A stretch of DNA of 22,105 bases from Streptomyces regalis (GCF_001509475.1 NZ_LLZG01000032.1:1-22105), one strand, 5' to 3'. Numbered from the stretch's first letter, positions 1 to 7,208 are shown. Made by a program: numbers and translations. Notes: generated by a model not told the origin, from the sequence alone.

Positions 1-19
1 CCGCCCCTACCCGTCCCAT

Positions 20-108
20 CCTGAAGGGGCTCCGCCCCTTCCACCCCGCCAGGGGGCTCTGCCCCCTGGACCCCCGCTCCTCAAACGCCGGAGGGGCTGA
101 CTTACCGG
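20..108. repeat. Streptomyces-type intergenic hairpin repeat
   Basis: Two compact inverted repeats lie in tandem: AAGGGGC/GCCCCTT at 24-40 and CCAGGGGGC/GCCCCCTGG at 49-69, each with a three-base loop. They are followed by a pyrimidine-rich spacer and the string CTCAAACGCCGGAGGGGCTGA-like (about 81-100). From experience, this combination recurs in many intergenic regions of Streptomyces genomes. It lies just past the stop of the short-chain dehydrogenase gene on the minus strand, so it can serve as its terminator. There is no U-tract, which is usual for actinobacterial terminators. The repeat identity is recalled, not searched. Confidence 0.6.
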
Positions 109-118
109 CGGGGCGAAA

Positions 119-817
119 TCAGCGCCCCGGTCGCACCGTCAGGTCGTTGACCTCCGCGTCCCGGGGGAGGTCGATGGCCATCAGGATCGTCGTGGCCACC
201 GATTCGGGGTCGATCCACTTCGACGCGTCGTACTCCTTGCCCTCCTGCTGGTGGACCTTGGCCTGCATGGGGCTTGCCGTGCGGCCGGGGTAGACGGTGG
301 TGACGCGGATGCCGTTGCCGTGTTCCTCGTGGCGCAGGGAGTCCGCCAGGGCCTTCAGGCCGTGCTTCGAGGCGGCGTACGCCGACCAGTCGGCGTGGGC
401 GTTGAGGCCGGCGCCCGAGTTCACGAAGACCACGTGGCCGCGGCTGGCGCGGAGTTGGGGGAGGAAGTGGCGGGTCAGTTCGGCCGGGGAGATCAGGTTG
501 ACGTTCAGCTGGTGGCGCCAGGACTTCGGGGTCAGGTCGCCCACCGCACCCAGGTCCACGACCCCGGCGATGTGGAGCAGCGAGTCCACCCGGTCCGGGA
601 GCGTCTGGTGGGAGAAGGCCCAGGACAGCTTGTCCGGGTCCGCCAGGTCGCCGACCAGCGTCTTCGCGCCGGGGAACTCCGCCGCCAGTTCCTTCGCGCG
701 GCCCGCGTCGCGCGCGTGGAGGACGAGTTCGTCCCCGCGCGCGTGCAGGCGGCGGGCGACGGCCGCGCCGATGCCGGAGCCCGCTCCGGTGATCACATGT
801 GTAGCCATGCCCGCCAT
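119..817 (-). CDS. SDR family oxidoreductase
   Basis: This is a short-chain dehydrogenase/reductase, a cytosolic NAD(P)-dependent oxidoreductase of unknown substrate. The protein has 232 residues, near the family's usual 230-260. The dinucleotide-binding motif TGAGSGIG is at 10-17, an IAG version of the NNAG motif at about 83-85, Ser134 in VNSGAG, and the catalytic YxxxK as Tyr147 and Lys151. The post-catalytic YPGRT at 176-180 is also typical. Acidic and basic residues after strand 2 (HARDAGR) do not settle the NAD/NADP preference. Two in-frame ATGs (817 and 808) are possible starts and neither has a clear Shine-Dalgarno; many relatives begin close to MATHVITGAG, so 808 may be correct. The gene is followed by the hairpin repeat at 20-108, and the LOG-family gene lies 34 bp upstream on the same strand, so the two may be cotranscribed. 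Confidence 0.9.
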   Translation of the reverse strand: MAGMATHVITGAGSGIGAAVARRLHARGDELVLHARDAGRAKELAAEFPGAKTLVGDLADPDKLSWAFSHQTLPDRVDSLLHIAGVVDLGAVGDLTPKSWRHQLNVNLISPAELTRHFLPQLRASRGHVVFVNSGAGLNAHADWSAYAASKHGLKALADSLRHEEHGNGIRVTTVYPGRTASPMQAKVHQQEGKEYDASKWIDPESVATTILMAIDLPRDAEVNDLTVRPGR

Positions 818-851
818 GCTCGCATCAGCGGGAGGCCACTCCCGCCCCGGC

Positions 852-1391
852 TCATTCCACTCCCCGGCTCTCCTCCAGGTACGCCAGCGCCCCCACCGGC
901 TCCTCCGCGAAGAACACCAGGTCGGTCAGCGGGCGGGGCAGGAAGCCCTCGTCCTCCATGCGGCGGAACTGTTCCTTCAGGCCGTCGTAGAAGCCCGCGG
1001 TGTTGAGCAGGACCACCGGCTTGTCCGTGTGGCCGTGCTTCTTCAGCTCCAGGATCTCCGTCGCCTCGTCCAGGGTCCCCGTGCCACCGACCATGATCAC
1101 CACCGCGTCGGCCTTCTCCAGGAGCAGCCTCTTGCGCTCGGCCAGGTCCTTCGCGATCACCATCTCGTCGACGCCCGGGCGGACCTTCGCGGCCAGGAAC
1201 TCCACCGAGACCCCGACGAGCCGCCCGCCCGCCTCCTGCACCCCGTCGGCGACCACCTTCATCAGCCCGACGTCGGAGCCGCCCCACACGAGCGTGTGCC
1301 CGCCCTTGCCCAGCAGTTTCGCGAACTCGCGCGCGGGGCGCGTGTAACGGTCGTCGAGGTCGGCGGCGGAGAGGAAGACGCAGATTCGCAT
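852..1391 (-). CDS. LOG-family (TIGR00730-like) Rossmann protein
   Basis: This is a member of the LOG / 'lysine decarboxylase-like' Rossmann family. Characterised relatives cleave nucleoside 5'-monophosphates, including cytokinin riboside monophosphates, to base plus ribose 5-phosphate. The 179 residues fit the family (about 180-195). Visible motifs are GGSDVGLM at 37-44, ERK at 85-87 containing the catalytic Arg86, and GGTGTLDE at 102-109 with Glu109, the counterpart of PGGxGTxxE. The usual proline before the Gly-Gly is replaced by Val101. The start ATG at 1391 has GGTGA six bases upstream. It is divergent from the DUF427 gene with only 50 bp between the starts. The family is clear; the natural substrate in this organism is unknown, and true lysine decarboxylase activity is unlikely because the PLP fold is absent. 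Confidence 0.87.
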   Translation of the reverse strand: MRICVFLSAADLDDRYTRPAREFAKLLGKGGHTLVWGGSDVGLMKVVADGVQEAGGRLVGVSVEFLAAKVRPGVDEMVIAKDLAERKRLLLEKADAVVIMVGGTGTLDEATEILELKKHGHTDKPVVLLNTAGFYDGLKEQFRRMEDEGFLPRPLTDLVFFAEEPVGALAYLEESRGVE

Positions 1392-1441
1392 GCAGTCACC
1401 GTACGCGGGAAGAACCGGGGGCTCGCGAACGCTTTTCGGGT

Positions 1442-1765
1442 ATGGCTGACGGACACACGATCACGATCGAGCAGGGCACCCAGCGCGTACGGGTCGTCCA
1501 CGGCGACCAGGTCCTGGCGGAGACCGACCGACCGCTCCTCCTGCGGGAGACGGGCTGTCCGGTGCGCTACTACATCCCGGCCGAGGACGTACGGCTGGAG
1601 CTGCTGACGCCCTCCGACACGCACACCTACTGCCCGTTCAAGGGAACGGCCTCCTACTGGTCGCTGCCGGACGCGGCGGACCTCGTCTGGACGTACCCGG
1701 ACCCGAAGCCGGACGTGGCCGAGATCAAGGACCACCTCTGCTTCTACGAAGTCGAAGTGTCGTAA
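1442..1765 (+). CDS. DUF427 domain-containing protein
   Basis: This is a small 107-residue protein of the DUF427 family (PF04248), whose biochemical role is unknown. The whole chain is the domain. Hallmarks visible are RYYIP at about 42-46 and TYCPFKGTASYW at about 61-72, the latter being the family's most conserved stretch. There is no signal peptide or membrane segment, so it should be cytosolic. The start ATG lacks an obvious Shine-Dalgarno (TTTTCGGGT precedes it), and the gene diverges from the LOG-family gene 50 bp away, so a short or leaderless transcript is possible. The alpha/beta hydrolase gene follows 37 bp downstream on the same strand. Family recognition is firm; no function can be assigned. 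Confidence 0.88.
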   Translation: MADGHTITIEQGTQRVRVVHGDQVLAETDRPLLLRETGCPVRYYIPAEDVRLELLTPSDTHTYCPFKGTASYWSLPDAADLVWTYPDPKPDVAEIKDHLCFYEVEVS

Positions 1766-1802
1766 GCGATTAGTCCCGTGCCGTACGGCAGTCTCCACAG
1801 GC

Positions 1803-2591
1803 ATGGACAAGAAGACATTTTCGGCCGACGGCACCTCCCTCGCGTACGAGATCAGCGGTGAGGGTCCGGCGTTGATCCTCGTCAGCGGCGCGATGTCCAC
1901 CGGGGGCACGGTGGCGCCACTGGCCGTGCCTCTGGCGGAGCACTTCAGGGTGGTCACGTACGACCGGCGAGGGCGTGGCGAGAGCGGTGACACGCGGCCG
2001 TACGCGGTGGAGCGGGAGGTCGAGGACCTCGCCGCGCTGATCGAGGCGGTGGGCGGCGAGGCGGCGTTGTGCGGCATCTCGTCAGGCGGAGCGCTGGTGC
2101 TGGAGGCGGCGGCCGACGGGCTGCCGGTGCGTCAGGTCGCGGTGTACGAGGTGCCGTTCTCCGTCCACGAGGGCGGCGCGAAGGAGCGCGCGGAGTACAC
2201 CGAGCGGCTGACCGAGGCGTTGGCGGAGGGCCGGCGCGGGGACGCCGTGGAGCTCTTCCTGCGGCTGACCGGGATGGCCGAGCAGATGATCCAGGGGGCC
2301 CGCCAGTCCCCCATGTGGGCCGGCATGGAGACGATCGCGCCGAGTCTCGCCTACGACAACGCCGTGATGGGCGACGGCCTGGTGCCCCGGGCCCAGCTGT
2401 CCTCGATCACGGTTCCGGTGCTGGCTGTCGCGGGCAGCGCGAGCCCCGCATGGATGCGCGAGGCGGCGCGGGCGGTCGCGGAGACCGTGCCCGAGGGGAC
2501 GTACCGGAGTCTGGCGGGGCAGACCCACATGGTGGAGCCGGACGTCCTCGGGCCGGTGCTGGCGGAGTTCTTCAAGGAGTTCGGGGAGTGA
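1803..2591 (+). CDS. alpha/beta hydrolase
   Basis: This is a 262-residue single-domain alpha/beta hydrolase, probably a cytosolic esterase or related serine hydrolase of unknown substrate. The nucleophile elbow is CGISSGG with Ser93 in GxSxG (91-95). The oxyanion-hole loop VSGAMSTG is at about 27-34, YDRRGRGESG at about 53-62 is the typical segment after strand 4, and the catalytic His is His242 in GQTHMV. The acid is most likely in the 211-225 region, where families of this type carry an Asp; here the sequence is GSASPAWM, so the acid residue is uncertain. The start ATG has only a weak AGG close upstream. It may be cotranscribed with the DUF427 gene (37 bp gap) and converges on mnmA. Such proteins are often annotated as generic hydrolases, and nothing here allows more. 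Confidence 0.87.
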   Translation: MDKKTFSADGTSLAYEISGEGPALILVSGAMSTGGTVAPLAVPLAEHFRVVTYDRRGRGESGDTRPYAVEREVEDLAALIEAVGGEAALCGISSGGALVLEAAADGLPVRQVAVYEVPFSVHEGGAKERAEYTERLTEALAEGRRGDAVELFLRLTGMAEQMIQGARQSPMWAGMETIAPSLAYDNAVMGDGLVPRAQLSSITVPVLAVAGSASPAWMREAARAVAETVPEGTYRSLAGQTHMVEPDVLGPVLAEFFKEFGE

Positions 2592-2612
2592 TCCGTATCG
2601 GTCCGCACACAC

Positions 2613-2642
2613 GCGTGGCCCGCGCCGGGGCTCAGGCCACGC
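2613..2642. terminator. Hairpin between convergent hydrolase and mnmA genes
   Basis: GCGTGGCC at 2613-2620 pairs perfectly with GGCCACGC at 2635-2642 across a 14-base loop. It sits between the stop of the plus-strand hydrolase gene (2591) and the end of mnmA, whose stop codon is inside the loop. It could end transcription from both sides. The long loop and missing U-tract make it a moderate candidate. Confidence 0.4.
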
Positions 2643-3762
2643 CCGCCGTCGCCCGCGTCGTCGACACGATCGTCGCCGAGCCGACCACGCGCGTGCCGTC
2701 GTACAGGACGATCGCCTGGCCGGGCGCCACGCCGCGGACCGGCTCGGTGAACGTGACGTGCAGGGAGCCGTCGATCAGCTCGGCGGTCACCTCGGTCTCG
2801 CCGCCGTGGGCGCGGAGCTGGGCGGTGTAGGTGCCGGGGCCGGTCGGGGCGGTGCCGCACCAGCGGGGCTTGATGGCGGTCAGGGCGCTGACGTCGAGGG
2901 AGGCCGCCGGGCCGACCGTCACCGTGTTGTTCACCGGCGAGATGTCGAGGACGTAGCGCGGCTTGCCGTCGGAGGCCGGGGTGCCGATGCGCAGGCCCTT
3001 GCGCTGGCCGATGGTGAAGCCGTACGCGCCCTCGTGGGTGCCGAGCTTGGCTCCCGACTCGTCGACGATGTCGCCCTCCGCCTTGCCGAGGCGGTTCGCG
3101 AGGAAGCCCTGGGTGTCGCCGTCGGCGATGAAGCAGATGTCGTGCGAGTCGGGCTTCTTGGCGACCGCCAGACCGCGGCGCTCGGCCTCGGCGCGGATCT
3201 CGTCCTTCGTCGTCAGGGTGTCGCCGAGCGGGAACATGGCGTGCGCCAGCTGCTTCTCGTCCAGGACGCCGAGGACGTACGACTGGTCCTTGGCCATGTC
3301 GGAGGCGCGGTGCAGCTCGCGCGTGCCGTCCTCGTTCAGCACGACCGTGGCGTAGTGGCCGGTGCAGACCGCGTCGAAGCCGAGGGCCAGCGCCTTGTCC
3401 AGCAGGGCCGCGAACTTGATCTTCTCGTTGCAGCGCAGGCACGGGTTCGGGGTGCGGCCCGCCTCGTACTCGGCGATGAAGTCCTCGACCACGTCCTCCC
3501 GGAAGCGGTCGGCGAGGTCCCACACATAGAAGGGGATGCCGATGACGTCGGCGGCGCGGCGGGCGTCGCGCGAGTCCTCGATGGTGCAACAGCCCCGCGC
3601 GCCCGTGCGGAAGGATTGGGGGTTCGCGGAGAGCGCGAGGTGGACGCCGGTGACGTCGTGGCCCGCCTCGGCGGCGCGGGCGGCGGCTACAGCGGAGTCG
3701 ACCCCGCCGGACATGGCGGCGAGGACGCGGAGGGGGCGGGAGGGCTGCGCGGTGTGAGTCAT
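2632..3762 (-). CDS. mnmA: tRNA-uridine 2-thiolase MnmA
   Basis: MnmA adenylates U34 of the Lys, Glu and Gln tRNAs and transfers persulfide sulfur to make 2-thiouridine. The 376-residue length matches the family (about 360-380). The PP-loop ATP motif SGGVDS is at 18-23. The two catalytic cysteines are Cys108 in NPCLRC and Cys210 in SHDICFI, corresponding to Cys102 and Cys199 in the E. coli enzyme. GHYAT at about 135-139 and DQSYVL at 159-164 are also family hallmarks, and a C-terminal beta-barrel follows. The start ATG at 3762 is preceded by GGAAG at good spacing. The cysteine desulfurase gene lies upstream on the same strand, a plausible sulfur source, but an opposite-strand amidase gene separates the two, so they are probably transcribed independently. 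Confidence 0.97.
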   Translation of the reverse strand: MTHTAQPSRPLRVLAAMSGGVDSAVAAARAAEAGHDVTGVHLALSANPQSFRTGARGCCTIEDSRDARRAADVIGIPFYVWDLADRFREDVVEDFIAEYEAGRTPNPCLRCNEKIKFAALLDKALALGFDAVCTGHYATVVLNEDGTRELHRASDMAKDQSYVLGVLDEKQLAHAMFPLGDTLTTKDEIRAEAERRGLAVAKKPDSHDICFIADGDTQGFLANRLGKAEGDIVDESGAKLGTHEGAYGFTIGQRKGLRIGTPASDGKPRYVLDISPVNNTVTVGPAASLDVSALTAIKPRWCGTAPTGPGTYTAQLRAHGGETEVTAELIDGSLHVTFTEPVRGVAPGQAIVLYDGTRVVGSATIVSTTRATAGVA

Positions 3763-3821
3763 AACGCTTCCAGGGTACGGGGCGCGGGAACCAGGGCCCG
3801 CGAGTATGCGTTGACGATCAC

Positions 3822-4487
3822 ATGGGACAGCGGAAGGCTTCGAAGGACGGCGACCGGAAGGTCGGGCGTCGTGCGTTGCTCATCGGCGGGACGGCGGCCG
3901 CGGTGGGTTCGGCCGTGCTGGCCCGCGACGAGTTGGCGCGGCTGTGGTGGCGGGTGCCGGGCGTGGAGAAGCCGCGCAAGGAGGGCGAGGTCGACTACGC
4001 CGACGCGCGGTGGGTGGCGGCGTCGGATGCGAACTGGCGGCGGGCGGACCGTCCCGACGACTACGGCATAGACATGGTGATCATCCATGTCACCCAGGGC
4101 AGCTTCGACAGCGCGGTGAAGGTGTTCCAGGACCCGGAGCACGGTGCGGCCGCGCACTACATCGTCCGCAAGGACGGCCACGTCACGCAGATGATCCGCG
4201 AGCTGGACGTGGCGTACCACGCGGGCAACCGCGACTACAACGAGCGCAGCATCGGCATCGAGCACGAGGGCTTCGTGGACCGGCCGCAGGACCTCACGGA
4301 CGAGATGTACGAGGCCTCGGCGCGGCTCACGGCCCGGATATGCGCGCGCTACGACATCCCCGTCGACCGCGAGCACATCATCGGCCACGTGGAGGTGCCG
4401 GGCACCGATCACACCGATCCCGGGGAGCACTGGGACTGGGACCGGTACATGAAGCTCGTACGGGCGGCGCACACGGCACCGGCGTAG
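3822..4487 (+). CDS. Exported N-acetylmuramoyl-L-alanine amidase (Amidase_2)
   Basis: This is a zinc amidase that cleaves the bond between N-acetylmuramic acid and the L-alanine of the peptidoglycan stem; the fold is shared with T7 lysozyme and PGRP proteins. It has 221 residues. The N-terminus holds basic residues, GRRALL at 15-20 and a hydrophobic stretch to about residue 34, consistent with a Tat-like signal or an uncleaved membrane anchor. Candidate zinc ligands are His89 in VIIHVT, His189 in IIGHVE and Asp199 in HTDPG; Glu147 in GIEHEG is in the usual catalytic position. The start lacks a strong Shine-Dalgarno. It diverges from mnmA (59 bp between starts) and ends four bases before the convergent cysteine desulfurase gene. 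The role is inferred to be cell-wall turnover. Confidence 0.9.
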   Translation: MGQRKASKDGDRKVGRRALLIGGTAAAVGSAVLARDELARLWWRVPGVEKPRKEGEVDYADARWVAASDANWRRADRPDDYGIDMVIIHVTQGSFDSAVKVFQDPEHGAAAHYIVRKDGHVTQMIRELDVAYHAGNRDYNERSIGIEHEGFVDRPQDLTDEMYEASARLTARICARYDIPVDREHIIGHVEVPGTDHTDPGEHWDWDRYMKLVRAAHTAPA

Positions 4488-4491
4488 CGGC

Positions 4492-5667
4492 CTATGTGAG
4501 CCCGGCTGCCCGTGCCCGTTCCACCGCCGGGCCGATCGCCTTGGCGACCGCCTCGACGTCGGCCTCCGTGGAGGTGTGGCCGAGGGAGAAGCGCAGGGTG
4601 CCGCGGGCCAGGTCGGGGTCGGTACCGGTGGCCAGGAGGACGTGGCTGGGCTGGGCGACGCCCGCGGTGCAGGCGGAGCCGGTGGAGCACTCGATGCCCT
4701 GGGCGTCCAGGAGCAGGAGCAGGGAGTCGCCCTCGCAGCCCGGGAAGGTGAAGTGCGCGTTGGCCGGGAGGCGGCCACCGGGTGCCGGGTCGCCGCCGAG
4801 GATCGCGTCCGGCACCGCCGTACGGACCGCCTCGACCAGGGCGTCGCGCAGGGCGCCGATCTCGGAGGCGAACCACTCGCGCTGTTCGGCGGCGAGGCGG
4901 CCGGCGACCGCGAAGGAGGCGATGGCGGGGACATCGAGGGTGCCGGAGCGCACGTGGCGCTCCTGGCCGCCGCCGTGCAGGACGGGTACGGGGGTGTACT
5001 CGCGGCCGAGAATCAGGGCGCCGATGCCGTAGGGGCCGCCGATCTTGTGGCCCGACACCGTCATCGCGGCGAGGCCGGAGGCGGCGAAGTCGACGGGGAC
5101 CTGGCCGAAGGCCTGGACGGCGTCGGCGTGCAGCGGGACGTCGAACTCCCTTGCCACGTCGGCCAGTTCTCGGACCGGCATGATCGTGCCGATCTCGTTG
5201 TTGGCCCACATCACGGTGGCGAGGGCGATGTCGTCGGGGTTGCGGGCGATGGCCTCGCGCAGGGCGTCCGGGTGGACCCGGCCGTGGGAGTCGACCGGGA
5301 GGTACTCGACCGTGGCGCCCTCGTGTTCGGCGAGCCAGTGGACGGCGTCGAGGACGGCGTGGTGTTCGACGGGGCTGGCCAGGACGCGGGTGCGGGTGCC
5401 TGCCGGGTCGGCGTCGCGGCGGGACCAGTACAGGCCCTTGACCGCGAGGTTGTCGGCCTCGGTGCCGCCGGACGTGAAGACGACCTCGCTGGGGCGGGCG
5501 CCGAGCGCTTCCGCGAGGGTTTCGCGGGCCTCCTCGACGGTGCGCCTCGCGCGGCGGCCGGATGCGTGGAGGGAGGAGGCGTTGCCGGTGACGCTCAGCT
5601 GGGCGGTGAGTGCCTCTGCCGCCTCCGGGAGCATGGGGGTCGTCGCGGCGTGGTCGAGGTAAGCCAT
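4492..5667 (-). CDS. Cysteine desulfurase (NifS/IscS type)
   Basis: This PLP-dependent enzyme converts cysteine to alanine and a protein-bound persulfide, used for tRNA thiolation and Fe-S cluster assembly. It has 391 residues from the ATG at 5667, which gives the canonical N-terminus [10 protein letters not shown]. An in-frame upstream extension to 5712 is less likely because it would include promoter-like sequence. [10 protein letters not shown] at 66-75 binds PLP phosphate, His103 (EHHA) stacks on the cofactor, Asp182 and Gln185 sit in HADAVQ, and Lys208 in SGHKIGG forms the Schiff base. The catalytic Cys is Cys333 in TGSACTAG, in the flexible-loop context of IscS-type enzymes; Cys327 lies nearby. 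With mnmA two genes downstream on the same strand, a dedicated partnership in 2-thiouridine synthesis is plausible. It could equally be called iscS or nifS, so no symbol is given. Confidence 0.95.
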   Translation of the reverse strand: MAYLDHAATTPMLPEAAEALTAQLSVTGNASSLHASGRRARRTVEEARETLAEALGARPSEVVFTSGGTEADNLAVKGLYWSRRDADPAGTRTRVLASPVEHHAVLDAVHWLAEHEGATVEYLPVDSHGRVHPDALREAIARNPDDIALATVMWANNEIGTIMPVRELADVAREFDVPLHADAVQAFGQVPVDFAASGLAAMTVSGHKIGGPYGIGALILGREYTPVPVLHGGGQERHVRSGTLDVPAIASFAVAGRLAAEQREWFASEIGALRDALVEAVRTAVPDAILGGDPAPGGRLPANAHFTFPGCEGDSLLLLLDAQGIECSTGSACTAGVAQPSHVLLATGTDPDLARGTLRFSLGHTSTEADVEAVAKAIGPAVERARAAGLT

Positions 5668-5677
5668 GGTGGCCACG

Positions 5678-5712
5678 ATTCTAAGGGGCGCCGGTAAACG
5701 GCCTCGCGTCAA
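5678..5712 (-). promoter_or_regulatory. Possible promoter of the cysteine desulfurase gene
   Basis: On the minus strand a good -10-like TAGAAT occupies 5683-5678 and TTGACG occupies 5712-5707. The hexamers look like vegetative sigma sites, but they are 23 bp apart instead of 16-19, so they may not belong together. If TAGAAT is used, transcription would begin about four bases before the ATG at 5667, giving an almost leaderless mRNA. Confidence 0.3.
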
Positions 5713-5817
5713 GGTGCCCCGGGGTTCAGCTCAGGTCCTGCGCGCCGCCTGCGTCGCCGCAGGGCCGTGTCGGCTCGCGGCTGCGGCTGCGGCTCCTCCC
5801 CGGCCGCTTGCCGCTGG

Positions 5818-5840
5818 GTCGCAGCTCCGCTGGCTGCGAC
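5818..5840 (-). terminator. Hairpin after the DUF4190 gene
   Basis: GTCGCAGC (5818-5825) and GCTGCGAC (5833-5840) form a perfect 8-bp stem with a 7-base loop, touching the last base of the DUF4190 stop codon. The flanking stretch 5730-5817 is rich in CGGCTGCGGCTGCGG-like short repeats, typical of Streptomyces intergenic repeats. It is a likely end point for the small membrane-protein operon. Confidence 0.5.
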
Positions 5841-6121
5841 TAGAAGCTCCAGGACAGCGTGTTGTCCAGCTGCACGAACGCCAGCAGGACCAGCAGGTCG
5901 GCGACCCCGAGGCCCATGCCGAGGAAGGCGCGGCCCCTGCGCTTGGTGCCGCGCCACAGGGACACTGCCGCCAGGACGATGGCGACCGGGCCGAGGAAGA
6001 TGTTGAAGACCAGCAGGCCGAGGAGGCCGAGGATGAAGGACGCCACGGCCATGCCGTCGGCGTCGCGGGTCCGGTTGCGGGTGGTGCCGGGGCGGGCGGT
6101 GGCCGGGGCGGTGAGTTGCAT
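5840..6121 (-). CDS. DUF4190 small membrane protein
   Basis: This is a 93-residue protein with a short polar N-terminus (about 1-23, Thr/Arg-rich) and two hydrophobic segments, about 24-56 and 67-86. A basic loop (GTKRRGR) lies between them, placing the loop in the cytoplasm. The pattern GMAVASFILGLLGL followed by a GPVAIVLA-type stretch and a basic loop is that of the DUF4190 family of actinobacterial and firmicute membrane proteins, whose function is unknown. The start ATG at 6121 has GGGAG nine bases upstream. It lies 62 bp downstream of the 50-residue membrane protein gene on the same strand, and both diverge from the TetR gene, suggesting one regulated operon of two membrane proteins. 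Confidence 0.8.
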   Translation of the reverse strand: MQLTAPATARPGTTRNRTRDADGMAVASFILGLLGLLVFNIFLGPVAIVLAAVSLWRGTKRRGRAFLGMGLGVADLLVLLAFVQLDNTLSWSF

Positions 6122-6151
6122 GGGTATCAGCTCCCGAGAAGTCGGTGCGGT

Positions 6152-6189
6152 GCGGTGGGCGGGGTCAGTTGCGGTGGGCGGGGTCAGTT
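6152..6189. repeat. Perfect 19-bp tandem duplication
   Basis: The unit GCGGTGGGCGGGGTCAGTT occurs at 6152-6170 and again immediately at 6171-6189, followed by a partial third copy (GCGGCGGGCG). On the minus strand each unit contains the last sense codon and stop (AAC TGA) of the 50-residue membrane protein gene, so the duplication looks as if it copied that gene's end into the spacer before the DUF4190 gene. Confidence 0.85.
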
Positions 6190-6336
6190 GCGGCGGGCGC
6201 GGCGCTCGCGGGCGGCGAAGATGCCCAGCCAGGCGGCGATCACGGCGGCGGCGACGGCGGTGAAGGCGAGCGGTGCGTGGGCCACGGTGCCGAGCAGCAC
6301 GCCCAGCAGCAGGAGTGCGGCGACGAGAAACAGCAT
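6184..6336 (-). CDS. Small hydrophobic membrane protein (50 aa)
   Basis: I do not recognise a named family. The frame from ATG 6336 to TGA 6184-6186 encodes 50 residues: a hydrophobic Leu/Val-rich helix at about 2-19 (MLFLVAALLLLGVLLGTVAH), a second Ala/Val-rich helix at about 24-43, and a strongly basic tail (ARERRARRN). A good Shine-Dalgarno, GGGGGA, lies about ten bases before the ATG (AGGGGGACTCGATCCCA), which strongly supports translation. Two helices and a positive C-terminus predict both ends in the cytoplasm. It is the first gene of the minus-strand unit that diverges from the TetR regulator, and its promoter region holds the palindromic operator, so it is the most direct candidate target of that regulator. 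It is short enough to be missed by automatic annotation. Confidence 0.7.
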   Translation of the reverse strand: MLFLVAALLLLGVLLGTVAHAPLAFTAVAAAVIAAWLGIFAARERRARRN

Positions 6337-6389
6337 TGGGATCGAGTCCCCCTTCGAGATCTCTCTGATCGATCTCTCTCGTTACGTTT

Positions 6390-6421
6390 CAGTGAACAGT
6401 TGTAGTAACAGTTGTTCACTG
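6390..6421. promoter_or_regulatory. Operator-like palindrome, TetR divergent region
   Basis: CAGTGAACA (6390-6398) and TGTTCACTG (6413-6421) form a perfect 9-bp inverted repeat with a 14-bp centre. Inside it AACAGTTGT occurs twice as a direct repeat (starting at 6395 and 6408). The size and symmetry fit a site for one or two TetR-family dimers. It overlaps the expected transcription start of the minus-strand membrane-protein genes, so binding should repress them. The link to the adjacent regulator is inferred from position. Confidence 0.65.
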
Positions 6422-6428
6422 ACTACCA

Positions 6429-6457
6429 AGTCTAGCGCGTCCCACGGCTTTTCAATT
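6429..6457 (-). promoter_or_regulatory. Candidate promoter for the small membrane-protein operon
   Basis: On the minus strand TAGACT at 6434-6429 resembles a vegetative -10 box, and the AT-rich AATTGAAA at 6457-6450 supplies a -35-like element at 15-17 bp spacing depending on register. Transcription would start near 6422, at the edge of the palindrome 6390-6421. Confidence 0.4.
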
Positions 6458-6462
6458 CCAGA

Positions 6463-6478
6463 GAACAGTTGTTAACTG
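6463..6478. promoter_or_regulatory. Second operator-like site overlapping the TetR gene start
   Basis: GAACAGTTGTTAACTG contains the third copy of AACAGTTGT in this region and an inverted repeat CAGTT/AACTG around GTT. It ends six bases before the TetR start codon, where a Shine-Dalgarno would normally lie; none is present. Binding here would block expression of the regulator itself, which suggests autorepression. Confidence 0.5.
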
Positions 6479-6484
6479 CATGGC

Positions 6485-7111
6485 ATGAGTCACACCCTCG
6501 GCCTTCGGCAGGCCCAGAAACAGAAGACCCGACAGGCGCTGCTGGACGCGGCGTTGGGACTGCTGGAGGAGCAGAGCCTGAGCAGTCTCGGTCTGCGCGA
6601 GGTCACCCGTGCCGTCGGCGTCGCCCCGACGGCCTTCTACCGGCACTTCCGTTCCACCGCCGACCTCGGTGTCGCCCTCGTCGAAGAGGCGCTGGGCAGC
6701 CTGCACCCGATGATCCGCACGATCGTCTCCTCGTCCGGCGACAGCGACCAACGCATAGAGCGCGCCGTCGGGTTGATCGCCCAGCACGTCGCGACGCACC
6801 CGGCCCACGTCCGTTTCATCGCCCGTGAGCGGCACGGCGGAGTGCAGTCCGTACGGGAGGCGATCCAGGACCAACTGGCCCGTTTCGCCGACGACGTGAA
6901 GGTCGCACTCACCAAGGACCCGGTTTCCGAGGGCTGGAACGACGACGACCTCCTCATGCTGGCCGACCTCTACGTCGACCAGATGCTGATGACGGCCTCG
7001 CTGTTCCTGGACGCCCTGGAGGCTCCGGAGGAGGAGCGGCGGCGCGTCGCCCAGGTCGCGACCCGCCAGATGCGGCTGATCAGCATCGGCCGGGAGCACT
7101 GGCTGGACTGA
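6485..7111 (+). CDS. TetR family transcriptional regulator
   Basis: This is a 208-residue one-component regulator. The N-terminal DNA-binding domain runs from about 12 to 58, with the helix-turn-helix LSSLGLREVTRAVGVAPTAFYRHF-like region at about 32-55, where VAPTAFYRHF is the recognition helix of the TetR family. The C-terminal all-helical domain (about 60-208) would bind an unknown ligand; it resembles the FabR-like branch, whose members control fatty-acid genes, but that is only an impression. The ATG at 6485 is the only reasonable start because the ATG five bases earlier hits a stop at once. There is no Shine-Dalgarno, so translation may be leaderless. AACAGTTGT-type palindromes upstream suggest autoregulation and control of the divergent membrane-protein genes. 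Confidence 0.92.
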   Translation: MSHTLGLRQAQKQKTRQALLDAALGLLEEQSLSSLGLREVTRAVGVAPTAFYRHFRSTADLGVALVEEALGSLHPMIRTIVSSSGDSDQRIERAVGLIAQHVATHPAHVRFIARERHGGVQSVREAIQDQLARFADDVKVALTKDPVSEGWNDDDLLMLADLYVDQMLMTASLFLDALEAPEEERRRVAQVATRQMRLISIGREHWLD

Positions 7112-7122
7112 GCACCGGCGGC

Positions 7123-7190
7123 ACGACAGGGGCGGCACCCCCGTACCCCGGGAGTGCCGCCCTTGTCGTACGGCGTGAGTGCCGCCCCTG
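7123..7190. terminator. Terminator region with alternative hairpins
   Basis: ACGACAGGGGCGGCAC (7123-7138) pairs with GTGCCGCCCTTGTCGT (7154-7169), 16 bp with one mismatch. A third arm GTGCCGCCCCTG (7179-7190) pairs perfectly with 7127-7138, so two exclusive hairpins are possible. The region lies between the convergent TetR gene (stop 7111) and lipoprotein gene (stop at 7209), so it can end transcription from both sides. Confidence 0.75.
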
Positions 7191-7208
7191 CCTCAGGACC
7201 GGCCGGCG

